Source: Baaleninema simplex PCC 7105 (lineage in GTDB: Bacteria; Cyanobacteriota; Cyanobacteriia; Cyanobacteriales; Geitlerinemataceae). Taken from it: 64,000 nucleotides of DNA. The notes below the pieces were generated by a model. That model saw only the letters and a list, made by a program, of their open reading frames with translations. It was not told the origin of the DNA and searched no databases. Every line of letters begins with the position of its first letter. Position 1 is the stretch's first letter. Where the stretch lies: assembly GCF_000332355.1 (NCBI RefSeq), contig NZ_KB235958.1:1388790-1452789 (forward strand). Reading direction: 5' to 3'. Shown here in pieces: positions 17,719 through 28,008 of the stretch. The position numbers and the translations under genes were made by a program.

Positions 17719-20700
17719 TTAGGCTGATTTTGTGTCGAGTTCGCTGAGTTTTTCTTGCGCCCAGTTTTGGAGTTTTTCGTCGGGATCGTTTTGGGCGCGA
17801 TCGCGCAGTAAGATAACGGTTTCTAAGAGTTTGTTAGGAAAGCGATCGAGCAAGAGTTCGAGAGCCGTTTGGCGAGGGTTAGTGTGTGTGTCATATTCGC
17901 GAACAAACGGATCGTGACGCGCCACGTCACACAGTAAATCGAAGGTTTGGGGGGTTGGTGCTTGTGTGTAGGCGATCGCTTTCAGTGCAGTCGATCGCAC
18001 GTCGGAGTGTTCGTCTCGTCGCACCCGCTCGAGCAGCAGAGACCGGGTTTCCTCGTCCTCGAAGTGTGCGGCTAGGGCAGAAACGGCAGCCCGGCGCACG
18101 TCGGAGTGTTCGTCTTGTCGCACCCACTCCAGCAGCAGAGACCGGGTTTCCTCGTCCTCGAAGTGTGCGGCTAGGGCAGAAACGGCAGCCCGGCGCACGT
18201 CGGAGTGTTCGTCTTGTCGCACCCGCTCCACCAGCAGAGACCGGGTTTCCTCGTCCTTGAAGTGTTCGCCCAGGGCATAAACGGCAGCCCGGCGCACCTC
18301 GAAGTCTTCGTCTCGTCGCACCCACTCCACCAGCAGAGACCGGGTTTCCTCGTTCTTGAAGTGTTCGCCCAGGGCAGAAACGGCAGCCCCGCGCACGTCG
18401 GAGTGTTCGTCTTGTCGCACCCACTCCAGCAGCAGAGACCGGGTTTCCTCGTTCTTGAAGTGTTCGCCCAGGGCAGAAACGGCAGCCATGCGCACGTCGG
18501 AGTGTTCGTCTTGTCGCACCCACTCCAGCAGCAGAGACCGGGTTTCCTCGTTCTTGAAGTGTTCGGCCAGGGCAGAAACGGCAGCCATGCGCACGAAGAA
18601 GTGTTCGTCTTGTCGCACCCGCTCGAGCAGCAGAGACCGGGTTTCCTCGTTCTTGAAGTGTTCGCCCAGGGCATAAACGGCAGCCCGGCGCACCTCGGAG
18701 TGTTCGTCTTGTCGCACCCGCTCGAGCAGCAGAGACCGGGTTTCCTCGTTCTTGAAGTGTTCGCCCAGGGCAGAAACGGCAGCCCGGCGCACCTCGAAGT
18801 CTTCGTCTTGTCGCACCCGCTCGAGCAGCAGAGACCGGGTTTCCTCGTTCTTGAAGTGTTCGCCCAGGGCAGAAACGGCAGCCCGGCGCACCTCGAAGTC
18901 TTCGTCTTGTCGCACCCGCTCGAGCAGCAGAGACCGGGTTTCCTCGTTCTTGAAGTGTTCGCCCAGGGCAGAAACGGCAGCCCCGCGCACGTCGGAGTGT
19001 TCGTCTTGTCGCACCCACTCCAGCAGCAGAGACCGGGTTTCCTCGTTCTTGAAGTGTTCGGCAATTTCTTTTACCGCAGTTGCTCGAACGTATTCATTTT
19101 TATCTTCAGTTGCACGATGTCGCAACCATGTTAAACAGTCAAAGTCACTATTGTTTTGCTTCCAGTTTTGTGCGATCGCCTGTACTGCCGATTCAGGAAT
19201 ATATGAAGATCGATCGTAATCTAAACAACCTTGCAGCCAAGTCAAAGTTCCTCGTGAGCCTATGAATGATAACTCAGTCACAGTGTTAATGACTCGTTGC
19301 GAGAGATCGGAATTGAGTCCAGGTGTTTTTGCAAACTCTTTCAAACGACAATCGATCTCGGTGGCTTGGTCTTTAACATCCGATCGATCTCGCAATTCAC
19401 CCAAACAATCTGCCGCTAGAAATAATGCTGTAGCCGGATCGTTCTCCTCTTTGTCGTCAGCAGTTTCCTGTTCTAGCAGAGCTTTAATGGCCTGTCCCGC
19501 AAAGCCAACTGGAATCGAACTCACCAATAGCCGCAACACTTCGTGCCAATCCTTCTCTTGCCAGTGTGTTCTATAGAGTCCGATTAACTCCTTTACCCCG
19601 ATCGCGTTTTTGGCATTGGGTGCATCGCGCCGCTCGAAACGAGCAGCAAGCTCCTGGGCGCAGAAATATTCCAAAAATGTGCGATGAACGAAGGCATAAT
19701 AGTCATTGCCCAGAAAGCAAAGAATGAAATTACGTCCGCGCAACTGCTCGATGAGCTTCCGAGCCAGCGCGAGCGAATCTGCGTTGAACTGTCGAGTTGC
19801 CAGCTCCTCTGACAAAATAGTTTCCAGGGTCTTTACGTCGATCGCATTGCCCGAAAGTTTGTCGCCGTTGGTCTGCATAGAAAACGCCAACCGCTGCAAG
19901 ATCTGGGCTTTATCTCGGTAGTCCAACTGCGCTAGAATTCGCCCTTCCTGGGGAAACTTTTTCACCTCCTCATCCCACTGATACAGCAATAACCGCGCCG
20001 CATCGCCGTAAAGTTCCGATCGATCGCGCGGTAGCTCCTGATAGCGGTTCAAAATTGCCATTAGCGTTAATAGCAACGGATTTCGCGCCAGCAATCGAAT
20101 CGGCGTTGAGACTGCGATCGATCGCGCCAACCGCTCCTGTTTCTCCTCTCGTTCTGGCTCGTCGTCTAAGTAAACCTGCTCGTGCCACTTTTGCGAAAAC
20201 TCCTCGATCTGCTCGTCTTCAAAATCTTGCAGCATGACGTGCTGAAACTCGGCGTTCCGCAGGATGCGATCGTCATAACCGATCGGTCGGGATGTCACCA
20301 CTACCTGTACGTCGCGATGGTCGTTGGTGAAGCGATGAATGGCTGTTGTAATCGTCTCGCGATGGGTTTCATGGAAAATCTCGTCGAGTCCGTCAAACAT
20401 GACGATCGCCTGACCCCGATCGAGCCATTCTTTCAGTGTGTGCTGGTTGAGATGGCAAACCGCACTACTCCCCCGATGAAGAAACTCCAGAAAACTGCAC
20501 TGAGTTTCCCGCCACTCGGCGAAATAGCGTCGTAACTCGATGACGATCGGGAGCGGTTCCAACACCAACTTATTTGGGTCGGTATCTTTCAAATGCGCCC
20601 ACCGCAACGCCAACCACTGCAACAAGCTGGATTTCCCCGATCCCGGATCGCCCAAAACTACGAGATATTTCGCATATTGAGCGTTTCCCGGTTCCAGAAA

Positions 20701-21597
20701 TGCCTGGACGGGGTTGGCGCTTCGATCGAGATAGGTTTGTTTGAGAACTTCCGCGCGATCGGGGTCAAAGTCTTCCGCAATACCGCCCCTTTGCCGCAAA
20801 ATCTCCAAATCCCGCTTCTGCCAGTCATAATGAGGCAGGTAGCCCCCGCACTCTCGCGCCATTTGCGGCACGAACACCCGAAACAGCTTCACGGGGCGAT
20901 CGTGGAGATTCGCACTTTTAGCCAAACTCTGAATTCGCAACGTGCCGTAGGTTTCCTGTAAGCTTTCGGCGTATTTCCGCAAATCGAAATCTGCCTGAAT
21001 CCCCTGTGCAGCGGCAATCTGTTCGGTCAGTTCGACGGTATACACCGCGCGTAACTGCTCGTCTGTTTTGATGAGATTACAGACGGCTTCAAAATACGCC
21101 TGACTCACTCGTCCCCAATCGAACTCCGGGGGGAGAAACGGAAACGGTTTCCCGTAAACTAAACTGGGGTAGTTTTCCTTGAAAGTTGTAGGAAAGAGTC
21201 GCTCCCCTCGCGGGAACCACTGAGGTACAAGTTGGCGATAGTATCCCGTTTTCCAGCAGCGAGCGAGTACCCGCGCGTCGATGCTGTGACAGCTTGCTTT
21301 CAAGGCTTCTGTTAAGGTTGCCTGTACCTCCTCTTCCAGCAGAAACGCCATCACCGGTTTCCGAAATGGCTTAGCCCGAGCGCGATTGAGTCCGGCAGTG
21401 TGGAGTTCCGTTCCAAAGGCGATCGCGAACTCCTTCAACGCCTTCCGAACGATATCCCCTGCCAGCTTCTTGTCTACCGATTTCACCCCGTCCGCGATCG
21501 CGTTCGTGACGAACTTCTGAACGTAACCCTCGAGGGCTTTCTGAGCGATATTTGTGACGAGGTAGCTGACGAACAAGCTGGAGACAGGATCGGGCAT
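17719..21597 (-). CDS. NACHT NTPase with C-terminal HEAT-repeat array (bacterial NLR-like)
   Basis: 1292 residues from ATG 21597 (MPDPVSSLFVSYLVTNIAQ); an in-frame alternative at 21711 adds 38 residues of poor similarity. Order: helical N-terminal region of unknown function (1-300); NACHT domain with Walker A LGDPGSGKSS (Lys at about 322) and Walker B IVMFDGLDE (about 400), then TSRPIGYDD and RNPLLLTLMA; a helical region (about 560-800); degenerate HEAT repeats; and eleven nearly identical 33-residue repeats (847-1209); then a short tail. No obvious toxin domain is seen. NACHT proteins of this plan (bNACHT) act in anti-phage defence, with the C-terminal repeats sensing the trigger; that role is inferred here. 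Recent repeat amplification is the striking feature. Confidence 0.88.
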   Translation of the reverse strand: MPDPVSSLFVSYLVTNIAQKALEGYVQKFVTNAIADGVKSVDKKLAGDIVRKALKEFAIAFGTELHTAGLNRARAKPFRKPVMAFLLEEEVQATLTEALKASCHSIDARVLARCWKTGYYRQLVPQWFPRGERLFPTTFKENYPSLVYGKPFPFLPPEFDWGRVSQAYFEAVCNLIKTDEQLRAVYTVELTEQIAAAQGIQADFDLRKYAESLQETYGTLRIQSLAKSANLHDRPVKLFRVFVPQMARECGGYLPHYDWQKRDLEILRQRGGIAEDFDPDRAEVLKQTYLDRSANPVQAFLEPGNAQYAKYLVVLGDPGSGKSSLLQWLALRWAHLKDTDPNKLVLEPLPIVIELRRYFAEWRETQCSFLEFLHRGSSAVCHLNQHTLKEWLDRGQAIVMFDGLDEIFHETHRETITTAIHRFTNDHRDVQVVVTSRPIGYDDRILRNAEFQHVMLQDFEDEQIEEFSQKWHEQVYLDDEPEREEKQERLARSIAVSTPIRLLARNPLLLTLMAILNRYQELPRDRSELYGDAARLLLYQWDEEVKKFPQEGRILAQLDYRDKAQILQRLAFSMQTNGDKLSGNAIDVKTLETILSEELATRQFNADSLALARKLIEQLRGRNFILCFLGNDYYAFVHRTFLEYFCAQELAARFERRDAPNAKNAIGVKELIGLYRTHWQEKDWHEVLRLLVSSIPVGFAGQAIKALLEQETADDKEENDPATALFLAADCLGELRDRSDVKDQATEIDCRLKEFAKTPGLNSDLSQRVINTVTELSFIGSRGTLTWLQGCLDYDRSSYIPESAVQAIAQNWKQNNSDFDCLTWLRHRATEDKNEYVRATAVKEIAEHFKNEETRSLLLEWVRQDEHSDVRGAAVSALGEHFKNEETRSLLLERVRQDEDFEVRRAAVSALGEHFKNEETRSLLLERVRQDEDFEVRRAAVSALGEHFKNEETRSLLLERVRQDEHSEVRRAAVYALGEHFKNEETRSLLLERVRQDEHFFVRMAAVSALAEHFKNEETRSLLLEWVRQDEHSDVRMAAVSALGEHFKNEETRSLLLEWVRQDEHSDVRGAAVSALGEHFKNEETRSLLVEWVRRDEDFEVRRAAVYALGEHFKDEETRSLLVERVRQDEHSDVRRAAVSALAAHFEDEETRSLLLEWVRQDEHSDVRRAAVSALAAHFEDEETRSLLLERVRRDEHSDVRSTALKAIAYTQAPTPQTFDLLCDVARHDPFVREYDTHTNPRQTALELLLDRFPNKLLETVILLRDRAQNDPDEKLQNWAQEKLSELDTKSA
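17971..19059 (-). repeat. Eleven tandem 99-bp coding repeats
   Basis: Eleven consecutive units of exactly 99 bp encode EHFKNEETRSLLLEWVRQDE-type HEAT repeats of 33 residues. Most of each unit is identical at the nucleotide level. Differences fall mainly at repeat positions 15 (W/R), 21-23 (HSD, DFE, HSE or HFF), 26 (R/G/M/S) and 30 (S/Y/K). The last unit (nearest the stop) is the most diverged, with STALKAIA at its end. Such uniform units imply recent duplication or continuing gene conversion. Confidence 0.95.
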
Positions 21598-21729
21598 GGC
21601 AGAAAGAGCGATCGCACAAACAACCGCCTCGATTTTAACCTTTGCCTCTCCAAACAGGACACCCCTAAAAAACAGCGAGAGAAGCCATCTCTCGCCGTTG
21701 TCCAAAACCAAAATTCCAAGTTGCGGGTT

Positions 21730-22713
21730 CTAAAAGCTAACCGAAAACGCGCCGAGTAACGTTTGCAAATTCTCCGCCACCGTATAGTTAATGTGATGCG
21801 CCCAAGGCAAACTATCGATAACCATGCCCAAACACAACAGCATCATATAGAGAATCGAATACTTAAAGAGCGATCGCGCCACATCGCGATTTTCAGGATC
21901 GCCCAAAAGCTGACGGGCTTTCTTCACAAACGGAATCCCTAACAGTACCGCAACCGCCGCATAAACTGCACCGCAAACGCCGAGAGGATACACCAACACC
22001 GCCGTCGAAGCCAACATCAACCAGGTATACAGCCAAATTTGCTTCGCCGTCACCTCGTTTCCTTCCACCACCGGTAACATGGGAACCCCGACTTCGGAAT
22101 ATTCATCACGAATGTAAATCGCCAACGCCCAAAAATGCGGCGGCGTCCACAAAAACACGATGAGAAACAACATCCACGCCGCCCAACTGAGATCCCCCGT
22201 TACCGCAGCCCAACCCACCAGCGGCGGAATCGCACCCGCCGCACCGCCAATGACGATGTTCTGAACCGTGTGGCGTTTTAGCCAGTGGGTGTAAACCAAC
22301 ACGTAGAAGACAATTCCCGACTGGGCGAGGAACGCCGCCGTTAGATTAGCCACCGTCGCCAGAATGACAAACGAGAGCGTGGCTAAAGTTCCGGCGAAAA
22401 TCAGGGCGTGACTCGGACGCACGCGCCCGGAGGGTAACGGCCGCAGACTCGTCCGTTCCATGATGCGATCGATATCGCGATCGTATAGACAGTTAATGGT
22501 GTTGGCGGCGGCGGCGGCGAGCCATCCTCCGATTAACGTCGCGCACAACAGCAGCGGATCGACTTGACCCTTGGCCGCGAGGAACGTTCCCGCAGCAGTG
22601 GTGACGAGGAGTAAAACGATAATGCGCGGTTTGGTGAGTTGGTAGTAGCTATAGAAAACTTGGAATAAATTGCTGTGATGCCGTTCTGTCGTTGAAGTGA
22701 TGAGATTCTGCAT
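21730..22713 (-). CDS. ctaB: Heme O synthase (protoheme IX farnesyltransferase)
   Basis: 327 residues from ATG 22713; the open frame extends far upstream as an artefact antisense to ctaA. UbiA-family prenyltransferase with the Asp-rich motif [15 protein letters not shown] and second motif around [21 protein letters not shown], and eight to nine membrane helices. It adds farnesyl to protoheme to make heme O, the precursor of heme A for the cytochrome oxidase. ctaA lies 83 bases upstream in the same direction, so the two should be co-transcribed. Confidence 0.96.
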   Translation of the reverse strand: MQNLITSTTERHHSNLFQVFYSYYQLTKPRIIVLLLVTTAAGTFLAAKGQVDPLLLCATLIGGWLAAAAANTINCLYDRDIDRIMERTSLRPLPSGRVRPSHALIFAGTLATLSFVILATVANLTAAFLAQSGIVFYVLVYTHWLKRHTVQNIVIGGAAGAIPPLVGWAAVTGDLSWAAWMLFLIVFLWTPPHFWALAIYIRDEYSEVGVPMLPVVEGNEVTAKQIWLYTWLMLASTAVLVYPLGVCGAVYAAVAVLLGIPFVKKARQLLGDPENRDVARSLFKYSILYMMLLCLGMVIDSLPWAHHINYTVAENLQTLLGAFSVSF

Positions 22714-22796
22714 GAATGGGGAAGCAATTGAGAATTGACAATTGAGACTTGATAACGGAGAAGGCGAGGCAGATTCTGGTGTTTTGTGAATTGTCG

Positions 22797-23720
22797 TTAA
22801 ATCTTTACAACTCGGGCGTCTCGAAAGGCGAGGACGGTAAACGCCACGAGGGAACCTAACAGCAATGCGCCGATAGCTTGGTGCGATACGGTGAGGGGTT
22901 CGACTTGCAGTCGCAGATAGAACGTTGCCACCCCCAAACCGATTTGTAGGAACACGAGTCCGCCAGAGAGTTTTGCCAGGATTCGCAGGGGTTGACTTAA
23001 GGCTGGCGTTCGTAACGCCCATACCACCAGGGCGAGAACGGTGACAGTTGGCGGAACGACGCCGATAATGTGACTGTTCATCACCGCACAGAGATTTTTG
23101 TAACTCAGGCATTGGTGTAACACCCACTGAGACGCTACGAGTGCGCCGATGAGACTTTGTAGGTACACCAGAATCGCCCCAGTTAGCGAGACCCAGCGCA
23201 GGGATTTTGCGGTTCCCGTACCTCGGTAGGGCAGTAAGGCGACGCCCATCGAAACAACGGTGATGAAGAAGAGGAGGGCGGTTCCTAAGTGCGCGGTTAC
23301 GATGTCGAATCGCAACAGTTCGGTGACGGTGAGACCGCCGAGAATGCCTTGAAATACGATGAGTCCGAGGGTGACGAGGGACATCCAGGGCAGCCAGTTT
23401 GGAAGTTCTCGCCGCCACCACCAGCTTTGTCCGACGAGAACGATCGCCATTAAGCCAATCAGCGAGGCGTCTAGCCGGTGGAACCATTCGAGGAAGACTT
23501 GCAGGTTCATTTGCGCTGTGGGAACGAGCTGTCCGTAGCACAGCGGCCAGTCGGGACAGGCTAAACCGGCGTTGGCGACGCGGGTGGCACTGCCGATCGC
23601 CATCAGGACGACGGTAGCGATCGCGATTTTCCAGATGAGACGGCGCACGCGGACGATCGCTTGCGAGGGATTATCGGCAGTCTGGGGAGTTGGAGATGAG
23701 TTCAGGATGGAATGTGCCAT
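22797..23720 (-). CDS. ctaA: Heme A synthase (COX15/CtaA)
   Basis: 307 residues from ATG 23720 (MAHSIL). About eight membrane helices. Conserved features include [22 protein letters not shown] (the Cys pair and Arg of the first loop), [15 protein letters not shown] and NSHIIG/SHQAIGA, which supply the heme-ligating histidines. It oxidises the methyl group of heme O to formyl, giving heme A. It is transcribed with ctaB and divergent from the ctaCDE oxidase operon, so the intergenic region can coordinate enzyme and cofactor supply. Confidence 0.96.
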   Translation of the reverse strand: MAHSILNSSPTPQTADNPSQAIVRVRRLIWKIAIATVVLMAIGSATRVANAGLACPDWPLCYGQLVPTAQMNLQVFLEWFHRLDASLIGLMAIVLVGQSWWWRRELPNWLPWMSLVTLGLIVFQGILGGLTVTELLRFDIVTAHLGTALLFFITVVSMGVALLPYRGTGTAKSLRWVSLTGAILVYLQSLIGALVASQWVLHQCLSYKNLCAVMNSHIIGVVPPTVTVLALVVWALRTPALSQPLRILAKLSGGLVFLQIGLGVATFYLRLQVEPLTVSHQAIGALLLGSLVAFTVLAFRDARVVKI

Positions 23721-24296
23721 CAATGTTTCGATTCGATCGCGTCAGGGTATTCAAGCAGTCGTTTCGGAAAAGCTAAGAAATCGAACGGGCGATCGGATCT
23801 CGAGAGATCTCGATCTCGAGACGCCTTATTTTTAGCGAACTTGTATTAGTTTTACCTTAAAACCCCTCTTTCGATCGTCAGGGGGAGTTTTAGAAATGTT
23901 TTAGATTGACCTCATTTTCTAAGACGCTCGAGCGATCGCGATCGAAAAATTAAAAAATAATAAAAAATAGAGTCCGATATTTAAACCTTCCAAAGCTTGC
24001 CTTTTTGTCTGGACGGCTCGAAATCCCCTCATCCAAACCACTCGCCTTAAGTAATCGTGCTTACCTTCTAAAAATTCTTGCATCGTCAATTATCGATATA
24101 TAGTGTTATAAATCTAACAATTTCCGAAAAAAACCTAAAGATTTATCAATTTGACGACACCATTTAGAAAGCTGTTTTACCGTGTTACATAGTGGCGAAC
24201 AGCTCGACGCCACCCAACCAGCGAGTTACCGTCGCGGACGCGAAACTTCGTCCGTCTCGGCTCGACCTGGAGTACCACAAGAGGAAACGATACTAC
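23721..24296. promoter_or_regulatory. Divergent control region of the oxidase and heme A genes
   Basis: 576 bases, AT-rich around 23840-24180, between ctaA and ctaC starts. Promoters for both directions must lie here. I see no clear operator. A GTG at 24192 in the ctaC frame would use its last 105 bases as coding, but that extension is basic and not family-like. Confidence 0.4.
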
Positions 24297-25265
24297 GTGA
24301 AACTGCCGACTTCCATTAACACGCTCATCGCTGGCATCCTCATCACCCTGATCAGTCTGTGGTACGGACAGAATCACGGCTGGATGCCATTAGCCGCCTC
24401 TGAGGAAGCCCCCTTAGTCGATGGATTGTTCAACACCATGATGACCATCGCCACGGGGCTGTTTCTCCTCATTCAAGGGGCGATCGTCATTTCCATTATT
24501 AGATTTCGCCAAAAACCGGGAGACAACACCGACGGACCGGCCATCGAAGGTAATATCGGCTTAGAAATCGTCTGGACGGCGATTCCAGTAGTCATCGTCC
24601 TGGTGTTGTCGGTCTACAGCTTCGAGGTCTACAACGAAATGGGAGGACTCGATCCCGCCGCCTCGAGAGACCCCGGCCCTCAGAAAACCGCCGTCGCGCC
24701 GGGTTCGGCTATGGCGGCGACACTTCCAGAGGGGGACGGCGAACAGTTAGCCCTCGGAGTCGGGGCGTCTCCGGCGACCCAAGGCCGCAACGCCGAACTG
24801 GCCGTCGATGTCCTCGGACTCCAATACGCCTGGATTTTCACCTACCCCGACAGCGGCGTCGTCTCTGGAGAACTCCACGTTCCCGCCGGACGAGAAGTCC
24901 AACTCAACATTGCCGCCCAAGATGTGATTCATGCCTTTTGGGTGCCTCAGTTTCGCTTGAAACAAGACGCCATTCCCGGCCGCCAAACCGAACTGCGCTT
25001 TAAGCCGGAAGTAGCGGGAACCTATCCCCTGATTTGCGCCGAACTGTGCGGGGCGTATCACGGTGCGATGCGATCGCAAGTCGTCGTTCACCCCCCAGAA
25101 GAGTTCGAGGCATGGTTGCAGTCGCAAATCGCCCAACAAGCCGAAGAGACGCCGACGGTGGCCGCCGCGTTACCGTCAGAGAGCGATCGCCTTCAAGCCC
25201 GTACTGCCGATTGGAACGTCACCTCAGACACCCTCGCCTCTCTTCACGCCCATCATAGTTTTTAG
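24297..25265 (+). CDS. ctaC: Cytochrome c oxidase subunit II
   Basis: 322 residues from GTG 24297, chosen because an AGAGGA site lies about 11 bases before it and the protein then begins MKLPTSINTLIAGILITLISLWYGQ as in cyanobacterial relatives; an upstream GTG at 24192 would add 35 residues. Two membrane helices (about 5-25 and 55-80) precede a periplasmic/lumenal cupredoxin domain with HAFWVPQF and the CuA site CAELCGAYHGAM. It accepts electrons from cytochrome c6 or plastocyanin and passes them to subunit I. A long Ala/Thr-rich insert and tail are present. First gene of ctaC-D-E. Confidence 0.95.
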   Translation: MKLPTSINTLIAGILITLISLWYGQNHGWMPLAASEEAPLVDGLFNTMMTIATGLFLLIQGAIVISIIRFRQKPGDNTDGPAIEGNIGLEIVWTAIPVVIVLVLSVYSFEVYNEMGGLDPAASRDPGPQKTAVAPGSAMAATLPEGDGEQLALGVGASPATQGRNAELAVDVLGLQYAWIFTYPDSGVVSGELHVPAGREVQLNIAAQDVIHAFWVPQFRLKQDAIPGRQTELRFKPEVAGTYPLICAELCGAYHGAMRSQVVVHPPEEFEAWLQSQIAQQAEETPTVAAALPSESDRLQARTADWNVTSDTLASLHAHHSF

Positions 25266-25400
25266 ACAGTTTTTAGAGAATTTGTCGAGAACCCGTCGAG
25301 AACGAATTGGGGCAAATCATTAACCGATAACTATAAGTTGGGTTTCGTTCCTTAGCCCAACCTACCCTCAAAAACTACGCGAAACTTCACGACTTCACGT

Positions 25401-27083
25401 ATGACCACGACGACACCCCTCGAACCGAATCCAACGCCGCCGAATGGCGAACCCGAACATAACGAGCGTCACTGGAAAGACTTCTTCGGTTTCAGTACCG
25501 ATCACAAAGTCATCGCCATTCAATACTTCGTCACGAGCTTTGTATTTTATCTAATTGCCGGAGCGATGGCGACGAGCATTCGTATCGAACTCGCCACGCC
25601 GAACCCCGACTTTTTGGGATACGAAAACTATAACGGCGTGCTGACCCTACACGGCACGATGATGATCTTTTTATGGATCGTTCCGGCCGGCGCAGCCTTT
25701 GCCAACTATCTAATTCCACTACAAATCGGCGCTAAAGACATGGCGTTTCCCGTCCTCAACGGCATCGCCTTTTGGTTGGTTCCCCCCGGCGGTTTGCTGT
25801 TGTTGACCAGTCTGTTAATCGATAATCCCCCCGTGGCAGGATGGACGTCCTATCCGCCGCTGAGTTTAATCAGCGGACAGGTGGGAGAAATGATGTGGAT
25901 TCTCAGCGTTTTGCTGTTGGGAACTTCATCGATTTTAGGGGGGATTAACTTCGTCACCACCATTTTCAAAATGCGGATTGAGGAGATGTCGATTTACGAT
26001 ATGCCCTTATTCTGCTGGGCGATGTTAGCCACGTCGCTGTTAATTTTGGTTTCGACGCCCGTATTAGCTGGGGCGTTGATTCTGCTGAGTTTCGACCTGA
26101 TTGCCGGAACGGCCTTTTTCAATCCCACTGGCGGCGGCGATCCGATCGTGTACCAGCATATGTTTTGGTTTTACTCGCACCCGGCGGTTTACATTATGAT
26201 TTTGCCGGTGTTCGGGTTGATTTCAGAAGTGATCCCCGTTCACGCTCGCAAACCGATTTTCGGGTACAAAGCGATCGCCTATTCCAGTATCGCGATCGCC
26301 TTTTTGGGCAATATCGTGTGGGCGCACCATATGTTCACCAGCGGCACGCCGGGATGGTTGCGCGTGTTCTTCATGGCCGCGACGATGGTGATCGCCGTTC
26401 CCACCGGAATCAAAGTCTTTAGTTGGGTGGCGACGATGTGGGGTGGAAAGCTTCGCCTCAACAGTGCCATGTTGTTCGCTGTGGGCTTCGTGTCGATGTT
26501 CCTCGTCGGCGGACTCAGCGGCGTCATGGTCGCCTCAGTACCCTTCGACATCCACGTTCACGATACCTATTTCATCGTCGCACACTTCCATTACGTCCTG
26601 TTTGGCGGTAGCGTCTTCGGCATTTACGCGGGAATTTACCACTGGTTCCCGAAAATGGTGGGACGGATGCTGAACGAGTTTTGGGGCAAAGTCCATTTCG
26701 TTTTAACGTTCGTCGGCTTTAACTTGGCGTTTTTCCCGATGCACATTTTGGGATTGCAGGGGATGCCCCGTCGGGTGGTGCAGTACGATCCCGAACTGAC
26801 CTCGCTCAACCAGCTTTGTACGGTGGGGTCGATTATTCTGGCAATTTCGACAGTCCCGTTTTTGATTAACGCCGTGTGGGCTTGGTTTTGGGGTCCCGAA
26901 GCCAGTGCCAATCCTTGGAACGCGTTGACGTTGGAGTGGCAAACCAGCTCGCCGCCGATTATCGAAAACTTCGAGGAAGAACCGGTGTTGTGGTCGGGCC
27001 CTTACGATTACGGGATCGATCGCGAACCGAAAGACGAACAGTCCGTTTCCGAATTATTGGCGGAGGTCAAAGCGGAACTGTAA
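25401..27083 (+). CDS. ctaD: Cytochrome c oxidase subunit I
   Basis: 560 residues, twelve membrane helices. Heme and copper ligands are visible: the low-spin heme His in LTLHGTMMIFLW; the CuB His plus cross-linked Tyr in FWFYSHPAVYIM; HH in VWAHHMFTSG; and the heme a/a3 histidines in VAHFHYVLFGG. It reduces oxygen to water and pumps protons in the respiratory branch of the cyanobacterial membranes. The short C-terminal extension is acidic. It is the second gene of ctaCDE, 135 bases after ctaC. Confidence 0.97.
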   Translation: MTTTTPLEPNPTPPNGEPEHNERHWKDFFGFSTDHKVIAIQYFVTSFVFYLIAGAMATSIRIELATPNPDFLGYENYNGVLTLHGTMMIFLWIVPAGAAFANYLIPLQIGAKDMAFPVLNGIAFWLVPPGGLLLLTSLLIDNPPVAGWTSYPPLSLISGQVGEMMWILSVLLLGTSSILGGINFVTTIFKMRIEEMSIYDMPLFCWAMLATSLLILVSTPVLAGALILLSFDLIAGTAFFNPTGGGDPIVYQHMFWFYSHPAVYIMILPVFGLISEVIPVHARKPIFGYKAIAYSSIAIAFLGNIVWAHHMFTSGTPGWLRVFFMAATMVIAVPTGIKVFSWVATMWGGKLRLNSAMLFAVGFVSMFLVGGLSGVMVASVPFDIHVHDTYFIVAHFHYVLFGGSVFGIYAGIYHWFPKMVGRMLNEFWGKVHFVLTFVGFNLAFFPMHILGLQGMPRRVVQYDPELTSLNQLCTVGSIILAISTVPFLINAVWAWFWGPEASANPWNALTLEWQTSSPPIIENFEEEPVLWSGPYDYGIDREPKDEQSVSELLAEVKAEL

Positions 27084-27288
27084 GGCATTGTATTCAGAAA
27101 CCGGCGATCGCCCTCGGGGGTTGTCGGTTTCGCATCGATGTCTTGAAACTGAGTCAAAACTTACGCGTTCGCACCATTTGTAGGATGGGCAATACCCACC
27201 GATCTCTACATTGAGTGAGAATTAACCTTAAATTGCGTAAGTTCTATCAGTCTTTAAACGAATCGAACACAAGCAGTTAGCGAAAGTT

Positions 27289-27909
27289 ATGCAAGGTTCT
27301 ACTGTCGATACCTCTCAAACCGCGATGGCGGTGTCTCAACACGCCGAGGCGTCCGGCCACGGCGACCATCCCGACCATCGTATTTTTGGCGTTTACGTGT
27401 TTCTGCTGGCTGAGTCGATGATTTTTCTCGGCTTGTTCGCAGCATACTTGACGTTTCGTGCAGTGGCGGACGTTTGGCCGCCGCAAGGAACGCCGGAATT
27501 GGAGCTGTTGTTACCGACGGCGAACACGATAATTCTGGTTTCGAGCAGTTTCGTGATGAACCGGGGCAACCAGGCCATCCGTCAAAACGACGTTGCGGGG
27601 ATGCGAAAGTGGTTCGCGATTACGGCGTTGATGGGAGCGGTGTTCCTGTTGGGTCAGGGATACGAGTATTTCACCAACGAGTTTAGTTTGACGGACAACC
27701 TGTTTACGAGTACGTTTTACGTCTTGACCGGGTTTCACGGACTCCACGTGACGTTCGGCTTGGGGTTGATTGCGGTGGTGTTACTGCGATCGCTCAAATC
27801 CGGTCGCTATACCAACGAAAGTCATTTCGGGCCGGAAGCAGCGGAACTGTACTGGCACTTCGTCGATATCGTTTGGATCGTGTTGTTTACGATTTTATAT
27901 TTGTTTTGA
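27289..27909 (+). CDS. ctaE: Cytochrome c oxidase subunit III
   Basis: 206 residues with five membrane helices. Characteristic motifs are FGVYVFLLAESMIFLGLF, the Glu in GQGYEYF, and TGFHGLHVTFGL with ELYWHFVDIVWIVLF at the C-terminus. It stabilises subunit I and its proton uptake. The gap from ctaD is 205 bases, longer than usual for an operon, but no terminator is evident in it. A GC-rich hairpin follows the stop codon, closing the operon. Confidence 0.95.
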   Translation: MQGSTVDTSQTAMAVSQHAEASGHGDHPDHRIFGVYVFLLAESMIFLGLFAAYLTFRAVADVWPPQGTPELELLLPTANTIILVSSSFVMNRGNQAIRQNDVAGMRKWFAITALMGAVFLLGQGYEYFTNEFSLTDNLFTSTFYVLTGFHGLHVTFGLGLIAVVLLRSLKSGRYTNESHFGPEAAELYWHFVDIVWIVLFTILYLF

Positions 27910-27915
27910 CATCTT

Positions 27916-27936
27916 CACCGCCCTTGAAGGGCGGTG
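27916..27936 (+). terminator. Terminator-like hairpin after ctaE
   Basis: CACCGCCC (27916-27923) pairs with GGGCGGTG (27929-27936) around a TTGAA loop, followed by ATTTCT. It sits 6 bases after the ctaE stop. Similar GC hairpins also occur at ends of IS200-type elements, so a relic cannot be excluded. Confidence 0.55.
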
Positions 27937-28008
27937 ATTTCTGCTCTGCTAAGCAGTTACGAGTTCGACGACACCACTGACTCAGATCGCCGGGTTTCCC
28001 TTCAACCT

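Noticed and set aside
17971..19059. CRISPR-like periodicity
   Set aside because: The 99-bp period is fully coding with no unique spacers between repeats.
17927..19134. Long open frames on both strands (for example 17927-19018 minus and 18205-19134 plus) over the repeat array
   Set aside because: They are periodic shadows of the 99-bp repeats of the NACHT gene; any frame free of stops in one unit stays open across all units.
22797..23541. Extension of the ctaB frame to 23541
   Set aside because: It is antisense-frame sequence over ctaA on the same strand; ctaB begins with its conserved N-terminus at 22713.
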